Of a stretch of DNA of 64,000 bases, positions 7,760-14,517 are shown one piece after another. The stretch spans positions 1 through 64,000 of the forward strand of contig PEZY01000004.1 of the NCBI GenBank assembly GCA_002773855.1. The letters are read 5' to 3'. The notes below the pieces were generated by a model. That model searched no databases. It saw nothing but the letters and a program-made list of their open reading frames with translations, and was not told the origin of the DNA. The stretch comes from Candidatus Buchananbacteria bacterium CG10_big_fil_rev_8_21_14_0_10_33_19 (GTDB taxonomy: Bacteria > Patescibacteria > ABY1 > 2-01-FULL-39-33). The position numbers and the translations under genes are program-made. The stretch's first letter is position 1. Every line of letters starts with the position of its first letter.

Positions 7760-8149
7760 TTAATTATTCAACTCCAGAGAAAACTTATACGGCAAGCCAA
7801 AGTGACAGTTAGAACCAAAACGAACAATGCCCTCAGCTTCGGTGGTTGATATAAAATGACCCATCAAAATATAAGCGTCAGATGGGCAATGCGTACCACC
7901 AGATTCACCCCACTGATAATAAAAAGCCCCATTGAAAATAAAAATTTCATCATAACGATAACCATCAGATGAATAAAGAATATATTTGTCACCAGATTCT
8001 TCATCGGTAAAAACTTCAAAAATAATATCACCACTATAATCACCAATCTCTGGATCAATATTTGTCGGCGGAAAAAATGGTGAAAACAGACAACCATTCA
8101 AAAAAATTACTGCTACCGCTGACATCAATAGTACTGCTATTTTATTCAT
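7760..8149 (-). CDS. Small predicted lipoprotein of unknown function
   Basis: This protein is 129 residues from ATG 8149, chosen because a strong GAGGAG Shine-Dalgarno sits at 8157-8162; an upstream ATG at 8173 lacks one. It has a lipoprotein signal (lipobox LNGC) and a Pro-rich linker, then a small beta-rich domain with two cysteines (THCPSD, SNCHFG) that may form a disulphide. I do not recognise the family. It has its own promoter and terminator, and stands alone between convergent and divergent neighbours. Confidence 0.65.
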   Translation of the reverse strand: MNKIAVLLMSAVAVIFLNGCLFSPFFPPTNIDPEIGDYSGDIIFEVFTDEESGDKYILYSSDGYRYDEIFIFNGAFYYQWGESGGTHCPSDAYILMGHFISTTEAEGIVRFGSNCHFGLPYKFSLELNN

Positions 8150-8191
8150 TGACTTACTCCTCTTTAGTTGCAATGTACTAGCTACTTATGG

Positions 8192-8218
8192 TTTATAATA
8201 AAACGACTAAAATGTCAA
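8192..8218 (-). promoter_or_regulatory. Putative promoter of the small lipoprotein gene
   Basis: On the minus strand, TTGACA (8213-8218) and TATAAA (8192-8197) are 15 bases apart, about 40 bases upstream of the ATG at 8149. Confidence 0.5.
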
Positions 8219-8251
8219 TACTGGGGCTTATAAATTACTTTATTAAGCTAA

Positions 8252-8280
8252 TTGACATTTATAATAATTTATGATAATAT
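8252..8280 (+). promoter_or_regulatory. Near-consensus promoter of the small zinc-ribbon ORF
   Basis: TTGACA (8252-8257) and TAATAT (8275-8280) have a 17-base spacer. The expected start at about 8287 leaves only a few bases before the AGGAGG at 8292-8297. Confidence 0.7.
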
Positions 8281-8302
8281 AACAATATATTAGGAGGCTT
8301 AA

Positions 8303-8495
8303 ATATCTAAAAAAAGCTATCAAAAAAGACAAAAAAAACAAGTTCATAACTGGCGAGCCCAGATACTGCCAAAGCTGTGGGAAAGAATCCCATAATTTGT
8401 TTGAAGTTACCAATAAAACTCAAAAAATAAACCAGCTCCAGTACTGTGAAGAATGTTCAGAAAAATACAAAGCCAAAATGGAAGCTGCCGCCTAA
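8303..8495 (+). pseudogene. Small zinc-ribbon gene lacking a normal start codon, possibly frameshifted
   Basis: A frame ending with TAA at 8493-8495 encodes a lysine-rich start and then YCQSCGKE and YCEECSEKY, a CxxC...CxxC zinc ribbon. A perfect AGGAGG lies at 8292-8297 behind a near-consensus promoter, but no ATG, GTG or TTG occurs at a usable distance in any frame. The triplet at the right place is ATA (8303), in a frame that reads ISKKSYQKRQKK and would join the ribbon frame if the A8 tract at 8331-8338 were one base shorter. It is either a recently broken gene, an ATA start with slippage on A8, or a sequence error. Confidence 0.5.
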
Positions 8496-8509
8496 AACTT
8501 AAACAAAAT

Positions 8510-8549
8510 AAAAATCGCTTTTCTGTATTTACAGATTGGCGATTTTTTT
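8510..8549. terminator. Bidirectional intrinsic terminator
   Basis: AAAAATCGC pairs with GCGATTTTT, with an inner TTCTGT/ACAGA stem. It separates the zinc-ribbon ORF from the converging TIM-barrel gene. Confidence 0.85.
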
Positions 8550-8576
8550 AATTACATTTTTTTAATTCTAATATTT

Positions 8577-9386
8577 TTATATTTCATATTTGAAAATATT
8601 TGATTGAAACATTTTAACTGCTAATATCAAATATTCTTTGGCCATCTCCCAATTAATTGGTTCTAAGTAGCTACCACTTGGCCTTAATTTGCCTTGAGCA
8701 TCAATACCAATCTTGGGCACAAAACACTTTATAAGTGGCTCAACTAAGTGCAAAGACTGCGGACCCAAACCACCAGCTACGATTAATTGTATATCAGGAC
8801 ATGAGTTATTTATAGCAGCCAAGTATGGTAATAATTTCAACCAAGACATTGGTAGGCCACGGCCCATGCTCATATCCAGTAGTACACCATCAATTGTATC
8901 ATCACCATAATCTTGAAGTTTGGTCACTAATTTAAGCGGATCGCAATCAACTAAGTTTAAGGCATGAGAATTAATTTGAATAATAACATTAATATGCGGA
9001 TAGAGTTTTTTAAATTCTCTAATATCATCTGAATTTGGCCAAATCATATCCAACTGAATGGCTCGTAAATTAGGACCAGAAAAATTAACTACTTGAATTA
9101 GACTGTCTAGAATATCAATGCCTTGATAGTCAGCATAATGAAGAACGTTATAAGCCAAAGGATGTGTTGTAAAAATTTCAGCCACACTTTCTTTGGGTGG
9201 AAATACGCCATCAAAACGAGAGGCAAGGCCATGTAAAGTTTTATATGACATCATAACTCCCACACCCAATTGGTAAACTGGTCTATTAACATCAATTATG
9301 TCTAAGGCTACTAACATATCATCAACCTGAGATCGATCAGTAAAATCAGTAATACCGATATAATTGGGAACTTTTAGCTTGGACAT
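8577..9386 (-). CDS. TrpF-like (phosphoribosylanthranilate isomerase-like) TIM-barrel protein
   Basis: This 269-residue protein appears to be a (beta/alpha)8 barrel. The C-terminal phosphate-binding strands are the clearest: LIVAGGLGPQSL, then KIGIDAQGKLRPSGSYLEPIN, which resembles the GGL(T/N)PENV and GVDVSSGVE segments of TrpF. No other tryptophan gene is nearby, so a role in Trp synthesis is unlikely; a sugar-phosphate or aldolase-like reaction is possible. A Shine-Dalgarno-like AAGGA precedes the ATG. It has a candidate promoter at about 9457-9485 and belongs to the SD-led gene class of this region. Confidence 0.5.
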   Translation of the reverse strand: MSKLKVPNYIGITDFTDRSQVDDMLVALDIIDVNRPVYQLGVGVMMSYKTLHGLASRFDGVFPPKESVAEIFTTHPLAYNVLHYADYQGIDILDSLIQVVNFSGPNLRAIQLDMIWPNSDDIREFKKLYPHINVIIQINSHALNLVDCDPLKLVTKLQDYGDDTIDGVLLDMSMGRGLPMSWLKLLPYLAAINNSCPDIQLIVAGGLGPQSLHLVEPLIKCFVPKIGIDAQGKLRPSGSYLEPINWEMAKEYLILAVKMFQSNIFKYEI

Positions 9387-9484
9387 CTTAATCCTTTCCG
9401 GTTGGTGGTAAAAAATATATTTATAAAATGAACAAGTTTAAACTATTTTTTATCACATTATAGACACTATGTCAATCGTCAACA

Positions 9485-9518
9485 AATAAAAAAGGCTACC
9501 GTTTTAAGGGTAGCCTTT
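9485..9518 (-). terminator. Terminator of the 12527-9541 operon
   Basis: GGCTACC pairs with GGTAGCC, and the minus-strand transcript ends in a T tract. A second small hairpin (GACC/GGTC) lies at 9521-9533. Confidence 0.85.
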
Positions 9519-9540
9519 GAGACCGTTGTGGTCTAAGGTA

Positions 9541-9972
9541 CTATTTTGGAGCTGTGGTTGACTCCGATTTTTCTGCACCACCTTGTCGCCGAAGTTTAGC
9601 GGCGGCAAGAGCGTCGTTGGTAGTACTTCGCCAGCTAAAACCGTTTGGCCCAACCGTCGAGATGTTACCATCTTTTCTGGTGGAGGCTTCTAACTGGAAG
9701 AACACCGATCCGTCACCACCGTGCTCCAGAATTTTCTGTAGTTGCCAGCCAGGTTGATCAGTCAAACCCTGACTAGCCGCTACATCCAAACTGCTGGCCG
9801 GTGCACTGTAAACAGTAGCTGCCGCCTTAAGCTGATCAATTGTCGAGGTTTGATCGGCGATGGTTTTTTTCATCGCTTTGTGATTAGCCACATAACCATG
9901 CAAAAACCAGCAAACACCAATCAGAGCTGCCACCGTGATCACTCCGCCAATAGCGCAAGCAATACATTTCAT
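9541..9972 (-). CDS. Unknown protein with one N-terminal membrane helix (last gene of a GC-rich operon)
   Basis: This 143-residue protein has an N-terminal segment rich in Cys, Gly and Ala (KCIACAIGGVITVAALIGVC) that forms a membrane helix, followed by a short coiled segment (about 30-50) and a soluble domain with FFQLEASTRKDG. A CIAC motif at residues 3-6 could be lipid- or metal-linked, but there is no classical lipobox spacing. A good Shine-Dalgarno (AAGGAGAG) precedes the ATG. The G+C content is about half, far above its neighbours. I do not recognise it. Confidence 0.65.
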   Translation of the reverse strand: MKCIACAIGGVITVAALIGVCWFLHGYVANHKAMKKTIADQTSTIDQLKAAATVYSAPASSLDVAASQGLTDQPGWQLQKILEHGGDGSVFFQLEASTRKDGNISTVGPNGFSWRSTTNDALAAAKLRRQGGAEKSESTTAPK

Positions 9973-9984
9973 ACCAATCTCTCC

Positions 9985-11217
9985 TTAAAGTTTTTGAACT
10001 ACCACAGTCAGTGGCAATCCATATTTTAGTTTCAATTCGATTTGGTGGCGTTCTATATTTTTACCACCAGTGTCAAAGTTGAGTATTGCACACCAGCGAC
10101 CATCATCGGTCTGACAAGGAATAAAACTAGGTATAGAACCACCGTTAATCCTCGCCTCTAACCTTTTGACATCATCTGGAGTCTGAAATCGACCAAATTC
10201 GATTCGATCACCTAAATCAGAAGCAATACCTGTAGCCACCCAATCACCAGTTGTTACGGTAACTGAGTTGCTCCTTTTTTCCACTGGCTTTTTTTCAACC
10301 ACCGCAGGTACTACTACTTCATTTGACGGTGCAGTCGTAATCGGCTGTTGAACCACTGGTGTAATTACTGGTGTAATTACAGACGCCGGAGTTGTAACCG
10401 TTACTGCTTTTTGAGCTGTTGACGATTTACTCATCCTGTCGACCCGCAACCAACCAATTTTTGTTTCATCATCGTAACTAGCGACTGGTTCATAAAAAAC
10501 ACCAGTTGCTTTATCGGTGAGTACTTCACCATCTACTAGATGAAACCATTTCGAGCCAACTTCAACTTCTTCACCACGCTTCACATCATCTCCATCCCTA
10601 GAATAAAGGTAGGCATCAGCAGTGGCATAATAAGCCGCCGGCATTTCGGCCGAGTGCTCATTGATGACTGTGTCACGGTTAAGCGACAAGCCAACGCCCT
10701 TGATACGACTATCAATATTAGCCAGAATTTCTTCTCGCAACAATGACAGACGCATTGTATGTCGAGCTTGTGACCCAACATTAACATTCCAACATTGGAA
10801 AGTGAGAGCGACTAGCGACAAGCCGATCGCCCATTTAAACACCCAACGTTGGGGTTCTGGTGCTGTTACCACTAGATAGGTAGTACAAAACACAATTACC
10901 AAGGAAAATATTTCCTTGGTCACCCCGCTTTGAATAGCAGCGGGATTTTTCAAGGCTACAAATATTCCGCCGGCTTGATAAAGATCATCGAAGCTCGCTC
11001 CGAAGATAATCGTCAAAACCGCCTGAACACCAACCGAAACCGCGAAACCAAGAAACAAGACTTGCGAAAAGCTCACGCTTTTACCAGCCAAGTTCTTGAT
11101 CTCTTCACGATTGTAAACAGCCAAGATAATCAGCCCCGCCACCAAAGTAATCATTGGGGCGTATCTAAAAACAATGGACAACACAAATGCGAAAATAACA
11201 ACTTTTTGCCAGTTCAT
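9985..11217 (-). CDS. Membrane protein with SPOR-like C-terminal domain
   Basis: This 410-residue protein begins with several hydrophobic helices (roughly 5-32, 45-75, 88-115 and 125-140). A soluble region follows, with an SH3-like stretch (GSKWFHLVDGEVL to IGWLRVDRM), a Pro/Thr/Val-rich linker (about 268-320) and a C-terminal 75 residues (RIEFGRFQTPDDVKRLEARI to YGLPLTVVVQKL) whose strand-helix pattern resembles a SPOR peptidoglycan-binding domain. That points to an envelope role, but this is inference. An AAGGAGAG Shine-Dalgarno precedes the ATG. It sits in the GC-rich operon. Confidence 0.6.
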   Translation of the reverse strand: MNWQKVVIFAFVLSIVFRYAPMITLVAGLIILAVYNREEIKNLAGKSVSFSQVLFLGFAVSVGVQAVLTIIFGASFDDLYQAGGIFVALKNPAAIQSGVTKEIFSLVIVFCTTYLVVTAPEPQRWVFKWAIGLSLVALTFQCWNVNVGSQARHTMRLSLLREEILANIDSRIKGVGLSLNRDTVINEHSAEMPAAYYATADAYLYSRDGDDVKRGEEVEVGSKWFHLVDGEVLTDKATGVFYEPVASYDDETKIGWLRVDRMSKSSTAQKAVTVTTPASVITPVITPVVQQPITTAPSNEVVVPAVVEKKPVEKRSNSVTVTTGDWVATGIASDLGDRIEFGRFQTPDDVKRLEARINGGSIPSFIPCQTDDGRWCAILNFDTGGKNIERHQIELKLKYGLPLTVVVQKL

Positions 11218-11241
11218 ATCAACTCTCCTTAAAGGTTGTTG

Positions 11242-12045
11242 TCAGAATTTCTTCATTAAATTGGCAAACCACCGCAAGATATTTTCAAATATCTCAAAGA
11301 TTGATTCACCAATAAAATGGTCAGCAATTTGCTTGCCACGACTAAAGGCGCCATCTAAAGTGCCACTACTTGAATCAGTGCTAGCCGAGCCACTGGATTC
11401 TTTTCTTGGTTTTAACCAATCGGCAAATCCGAAAACCTTCTCGTGTATCTCGTCCCTCCGACCCCATAGCCAAACTGGTAGGGCGATTACAGTTACCACT
11501 AGGGCAACCAAGATACGCCACCAACCTCGCTCATAGCGAGGTAGGAGTTTATCTTCTTTGATTCGAGAATCATTTTGCTGGATTGGCTCAACACCGATAA
11601 TCCCCTTAGACAAATAATTAATCACCTGACCAACTGAAGAAACAGAATCATGTGTACTATCTGTCACTAAGGCTTTGATACCTTGCTCAACCTGCTCCCA
11701 GTCAACTTGAGGAGTTGGCGGCCCGTAAGTAATGGCAGAGATAATCAGTACCAGTGCTAGCACCACCCAAGTATTACCCGGGATGTTGCTTTTACTAAGC
11801 ACCCTCCAAAAGCCACCACCACGAATCCAATTGCCAATAGACACTCCTGTCCAATCTGAAACTGCTGGTACAAGAATGGCTGCCCAAATAAGCAGTGCCA
11901 CTCCCCACAACAATATCATTTCAAAGCCAAAGTTTACCCAGGGTGCTTCTCGCATACCCATGAGTGGATATTCCAAACACAAAGTAAATGCAAAGGCAAC
12001 CACTCCAACCAGGAAACAAATCACAGATTTAAGTAGAATATTCAT
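11242..12045 (-). CDS. Unknown multi-pass membrane protein of the GC-rich operon
   Basis: This 267-residue protein has hydrophobic helices at about 4-24, 37-62, 93-108 and 175-195, a Ser/Thr-rich linker (KESSGSASTDSSSG) and a C-terminal amphipathic helix (SIFEIFENILRWFANLMKKF). The start overlaps the end of the zinc-ribbon gene by an ATGA-type overlap with GGGAGG just upstream, so the two are translationally coupled. I find no family resemblance. Aromatic-rich termini suggest assembly with the other membrane proteins of the operon. Confidence 0.6.
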   Translation of the reverse strand: MNILLKSVICFLVGVVAFAFTLCLEYPLMGMREAPWVNFGFEMILLWGVALLIWAAILVPAVSDWTGVSIGNWIRGGGFWRVLSKSNIPGNTWVVLALVLIISAITYGPPTPQVDWEQVEQGIKALVTDSTHDSVSSVGQVINYLSKGIIGVEPIQQNDSRIKEDKLLPRYERGWWRILVALVVTVIALPVWLWGRRDEIHEKVFGFADWLKPRKESSGSASTDSSSGTLDGAFSRGKQIADHFIGESIFEIFENILRWFANLMKKF

Positions 12046-12527
12046 CCTCCCAATCCTTCCAATCCTTTCAGTAAATTTTTCCAGAAGCCTTGGCCGGTGT
12101 CGGGTTTGACCGATTTAAAACCAGCTGGCTTTTCGGCGGGAATTTCCCGTTGACGAATATCTGCCGGACCACCAATTATGTGGAAGCTGGCTGTCCGCTT
12201 CTTGTCGGAAAATTCTAGCGGGATAACAGCCACGCCAGAAGATTTCCAATACTTATTACTGGTAGCCTCAACGATGGCTACTTTCTTACTTAAGACATCA
12301 ACAACAAAAGAAACGTTGGCTTGCACACCATTTTTATAGGTCTGCACCAGCATTTCCCAGCCACTAACGCCTCTGGTTAAATCATCGGTAATAGCATATT
12401 CTGGTCGACAGACCAGACATACTTCCCGATCTTTAGGCAGTGGCCGTGTGCCACATACTGGGCATTTGGGAAAATTTTGTTGTTTTCCCTTCTGTGGACC
12501 AGTTTGATTACCTTGGTTTTTACCCAT
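12042..12527 (-). CDS. Zinc-ribbon protein, first gene of the GC-rich operon
   Basis: This 161-residue protein has a basic, Gln/Gly-rich N-terminus followed by a CPVC...CLVC zinc ribbon (about 22-39) and a beta-rich domain of about 90 residues (MLVQTYKNGVQANVSFVVDV, VAVIPLEFSDKKRTASFHII). A low-complexity tail follows. An AAAGGAG Shine-Dalgarno precedes ATG 12527. It leads a four-gene transcript from the consensus promoter at 12664-12692. The function is unknown; binding to nucleic acid or protein through the ribbon is possible. Confidence 0.6.
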   Translation of the reverse strand: MGKNQGNQTGPQKGKQQNFPKCPVCGTRPLPKDREVCLVCRPEYAITDDLTRGVSGWEMLVQTYKNGVQANVSFVVDVLSKKVAIVEATSNKYWKSSGVAVIPLEFSDKKRTASFHIIGGPADIRQREIPAEKPAGFKSVKPDTGQGFWKNLLKGLEGLGG

Positions 12528-12656
12528 TTTAAAACTCCTTTACGTCTTTTCGACGGTTATTTTGGGCCATTCAACACTATCTATATAAAACTGCTATTTA
12601 GCAGTAAAAACAAGTTAAATTGTAAAGTTCTCAGTTCAAAATCTACTGAACTTTAA
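12528..12656 (-). promoter_or_regulatory. 5' leader of the GC-rich operon with a +1 dyad and a terminator-like hairpin
   Basis: TAAAGTTC (12623-12630) and GAACTTTA (12648-12655) form an inverted repeat right at the predicted transcript start. Further in, ACTGC/GCAGT followed by TTTTA (about 12587-12610) looks like a weak terminator. Repression at +1 and attenuation are both possible. Confidence 0.4.
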
Positions 12657-12663
12657 CACCCTT

Positions 12664-12692
12664 ATTTTACCATATTTAATGATTTTTGTCAA
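12664..12692 (-). promoter_or_regulatory. Near-consensus sigma-70 promoter of the GC-rich operon
   Basis: On the minus strand, TTGACA (12687-12692) and TAAAAT (12664-12669) have a 17-base spacer. Confidence 0.75.
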
Positions 12693-12752
12693 TAGATAAA
12701 ACAATCAATTTATAACATTTTAAAAATATCAAAAAAATAGCTAATTTAAAAC

Positions 12753-12776
12753 AAAAAAGTGCCAATTTAGGCACCT
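12753..12776 (-). terminator. Terminator of the pilin-like gene
   Basis: GGTGCC pairs with GGCAC(T) and the minus-strand transcript continues into a T tract. Confidence 0.7.
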
Positions 12777-12800
12777 CTTGATAATTAAATTTTATAATTT

Positions 12801-13199
12801 TTATGGATTAGTAGCCGATTGACCACCAGCACCAATATTACTACCACTACCCCCGCCCACTAAGGCTTCAAAAATATAACTTAAAATAACATAAGAACTG
12901 AAGATTATTAGAATACCCAAAACGGCCCAAATCATCATATTTTTACCCTTTTGAATCTTACTACTATCACCACCAGAAATCATCCAAGTAATACCGCCGA
13001 ATATAAAGGCCACTAGTGCCAAAACCCCAGAAACACCCAAGGCTCCATTAACGACATTTTTCACCGCATCCTCTAAATTACCACCTGTGGTACCAGTTAA
13101 GGGATTTTTTAATTCCTGAGCCTGAATTAAAAATGGCAATGACATTATAGACAAAGCAAAAACAAAAGAAATAATATATTTGACTTTTTGTGACTTCAT
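12801..13199 (-). CDS. T4SS_pilin-like small membrane protein (VirB2/TrbC-like)
   Basis: This 132-residue protein has a signal peptide (cut about after residue 27, LIQAQ), a short extracellular stretch, and two hydrophobic helices (about 52-78 and 88-112) joined by the polar loop SGGDSSKIQKGKNM. A Gly/Ser-rich tail follows. This is the layout of the T4SS_pilin family that is abundant in Patescibacteria and recalls VirB2/TrbC pilins. No VirB ATPase genes are nearby, so whether it forms a pilus is open. It has its own terminator. Confidence 0.8.
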   Translation of the reverse strand: MKSQKVKYIISFVFALSIMSLPFLIQAQELKNPLTGTTGGNLEDAVKNVVNGALGVSGVLALVAFIFGGITWMISGGDSSKIQKGKNMMIWAVLGILIIFSSYVILSYIFEALVGGGSGSNIGAGGQSATNP

Positions 13200-13243
13200 A
13201 GTTAAAAACTATTATGAATTGAAATTATACATTGATTATAACA

Positions 13244-14044
13244 CTAACCAAATAAAAAGTTAATGGCTTTCTTTCTGACCAAAAAACTCACTCCAAAAAC
13301 AAAAATTACTATACTTACTAGCTGAGGCAATCTTAACCACCAAAAAACCGGTGTCTGATCTAGTCTAATAAATTCCATAAAAAAACGAATCACCGAATAA
13401 CCCAGTAGATATAAAATTGATACCGTGCCAGCTGGTAATTTTATTTTTTTATAAACTAAAATTAAAAATACAAACAATAATAAATTTAATAATGACTCAT
13501 ACAAAAAAGTAGGTTGAAAATATAAATAATTTTCAAAACCTATTGGTCGATTAGACTTGGCAATTGGTATACCAATTGACCAATTAGTTGGCAAGCCAAA
13601 TAACTCTTGATTAAAATAATTACCCCAGCGTCCAATCGCCTGCCCCAGTGGCAAAGCCACAGCAATCAAATCTACTAATTGCCAAAAATTAAATTTGTTT
13701 TTTTTAGACCAAACAAAAACTGCCAGAGCACCGCCAATAATTGCTCCGTGAATAGCCAATCCACCCTGCCAAATTTTAAAAATCGCCGACAAATTATTAA
13801 CATAATAATCCCAATTAATAATAAATACTTCATATAATCTGGCTCCTAAAATACCACTGATTATCGACCAAGAGGCTAAATCATAAACTTGATCTACTGA
13901 TATATTCTTTTGCTTGGCTAAACGTAAAATTAAAACCAAGCCAGATAAAATAGCTAAGGACATTAAAATGCCATACCAACGGATTTCGATATAGCCTAAT
14001 CTTAAAAAAACCGGATTGGGATTGTAATAATGTAGTAAATTCAT
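13244..14044 (-). CDS. lgt: Prolipoprotein diacylglyceryl transferase
   Basis: This 266-residue protein matches Lgt, the membrane enzyme that moves diacylglycerol from phosphatidylglycerol onto the lipobox cysteine. It has seven hydrophobic helices, the conserved HGAIIGG segment (catalytic-region His) and the Lgt signature GRWGNYFNQELFG, with RFFMEFIRLDQ near the C-terminus. It is needed by the several lipobox proteins in this window, and LspA is encoded at 33940-34383. A short gap separates it from the pilin gene; the two may be co-transcribed. Confidence 0.95.
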   Translation of the reverse strand: MNLLHYYNPNPVFLRLGYIEIRWYGILMSLAILSGLVLILRLAKQKNISVDQVYDLASWSIISGILGARLYEVFIINWDYYVNNLSAIFKIWQGGLAIHGAIIGGALAVFVWSKKNKFNFWQLVDLIAVALPLGQAIGRWGNYFNQELFGLPTNWSIGIPIAKSNRPIGFENYLYFQPTFLYESLLNLLLFVFLILVYKKIKLPAGTVSILYLLGYSVIRFFMEFIRLDQTPVFWWLRLPQLVSIVIFVFGVSFLVRKKAINFLFG

Positions 14045-14069
14045 AACTATATTTTAAGCTTTATTTGAT

Positions 14070-14100
14070 AAAAAATAAAGGACTTCCATTGTGGAAGTCC
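14070..14100 (-). terminator. Terminator of the 14120-14293 gene
   Basis: GGACTTCCA and TGGAAGTCC form a perfect stem followed by a T-rich run on the minus strand. Confidence 0.85.
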
Positions 14101-14119
14101 AGAATATGCCCTTTTTATT

Positions 14120-14293
14120 TTATTTACATTTTTGCAGTCTGCCAAAGCTTTCGCTGACCGCTTTTTTGCCAATCAACTCATGACCTTGGCGCTTAATCCA
14201 GGTAATACATTCCCTAACACCTTTGGCGTTACCGCAATGCTTAACGCGATTAACACCATCACCATCTTTGTATTCTACTGCTGTCTTGGCCAT
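14120..14293 (-). CDS. Unknown 57-residue basic protein
   Basis: The start is taken at ATG 14293 because a strong Shine-Dalgarno (AGGAG, 9-base spacing) precedes it; a longer frame to 14332 lacks one. The small protein is basic, with two cysteines (VKHCGN, RECITW) and a C-terminal KCK. No family is recognised. It has its own consensus promoter, a leader mini-ORF and a terminator, so it is a real, probably well-expressed gene of the SD-led class. Confidence 0.65.
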   Translation of the reverse strand: MAKTAVEYKDGDGVNRVKHCGNAKGVRECITWIKRQGHELIGKKAVSESFGRLQKCK

Positions 14294-14364
14294 AAATACT
14301 TTCTCCTGTTTTATGGTTTTTTGTGAAGTCAAATTGAGACTTACCAGAGAAAATATTTATAAAG

Positions 14365-14379
14365 CTAGTTTCCCTTCAT
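14365..14379 (-). CDS. Leader mini-ORF (MKGN)
   Basis: A full AAAAGGAGG Shine-Dalgarno (14386-14394) is followed six bases later by ATG AAG GGA AAC TAG. The four-residue peptide sits between the promoter at 14419-14447 and the 57-residue gene, so it may act as a translational leader. Confidence 0.4.
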   Translation of the reverse strand: MKGN

Positions 14380-14418
14380 TGCCAACCTCCTTTTCTATTC
14401 CAAAGAACGACAATAACT

Positions 14419-14447
14419 ATATTACCACTAATTAAATTTAAAGTCAA
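14419..14447 (-). promoter_or_regulatory. Near-consensus promoter of the 57-residue gene
   Basis: On the minus strand, TTGACT (14442-14447) and TAATAT (14419-14424) have a 17-base spacer. The 5' leader is about 115 bases and contains the MKGN mini-ORF. Confidence 0.7.
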
Positions 14448-14476
14448 CTATATCTTTTAACCTAAAAAATAATCAC

Positions 14477-14503
14477 AAAAAAAATCGCCACTTTGACGAT
14501 TTT
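14477..14503 (-). terminator. Terminator after pyruvate kinase
   Basis: AAAATCG pairs with CGATTTT; the minus-strand transcript ends in eight Ts. Confidence 0.75.
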
Positions 14504-14517
14504 ATTTTTGAATTTTT

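Noticed and set aside
9742..12109. Several plus-strand open frames opposite the GC-rich operon
   Set aside because: They lack ribosome sites and sensible composition; higher G+C makes long shadow frames more common.
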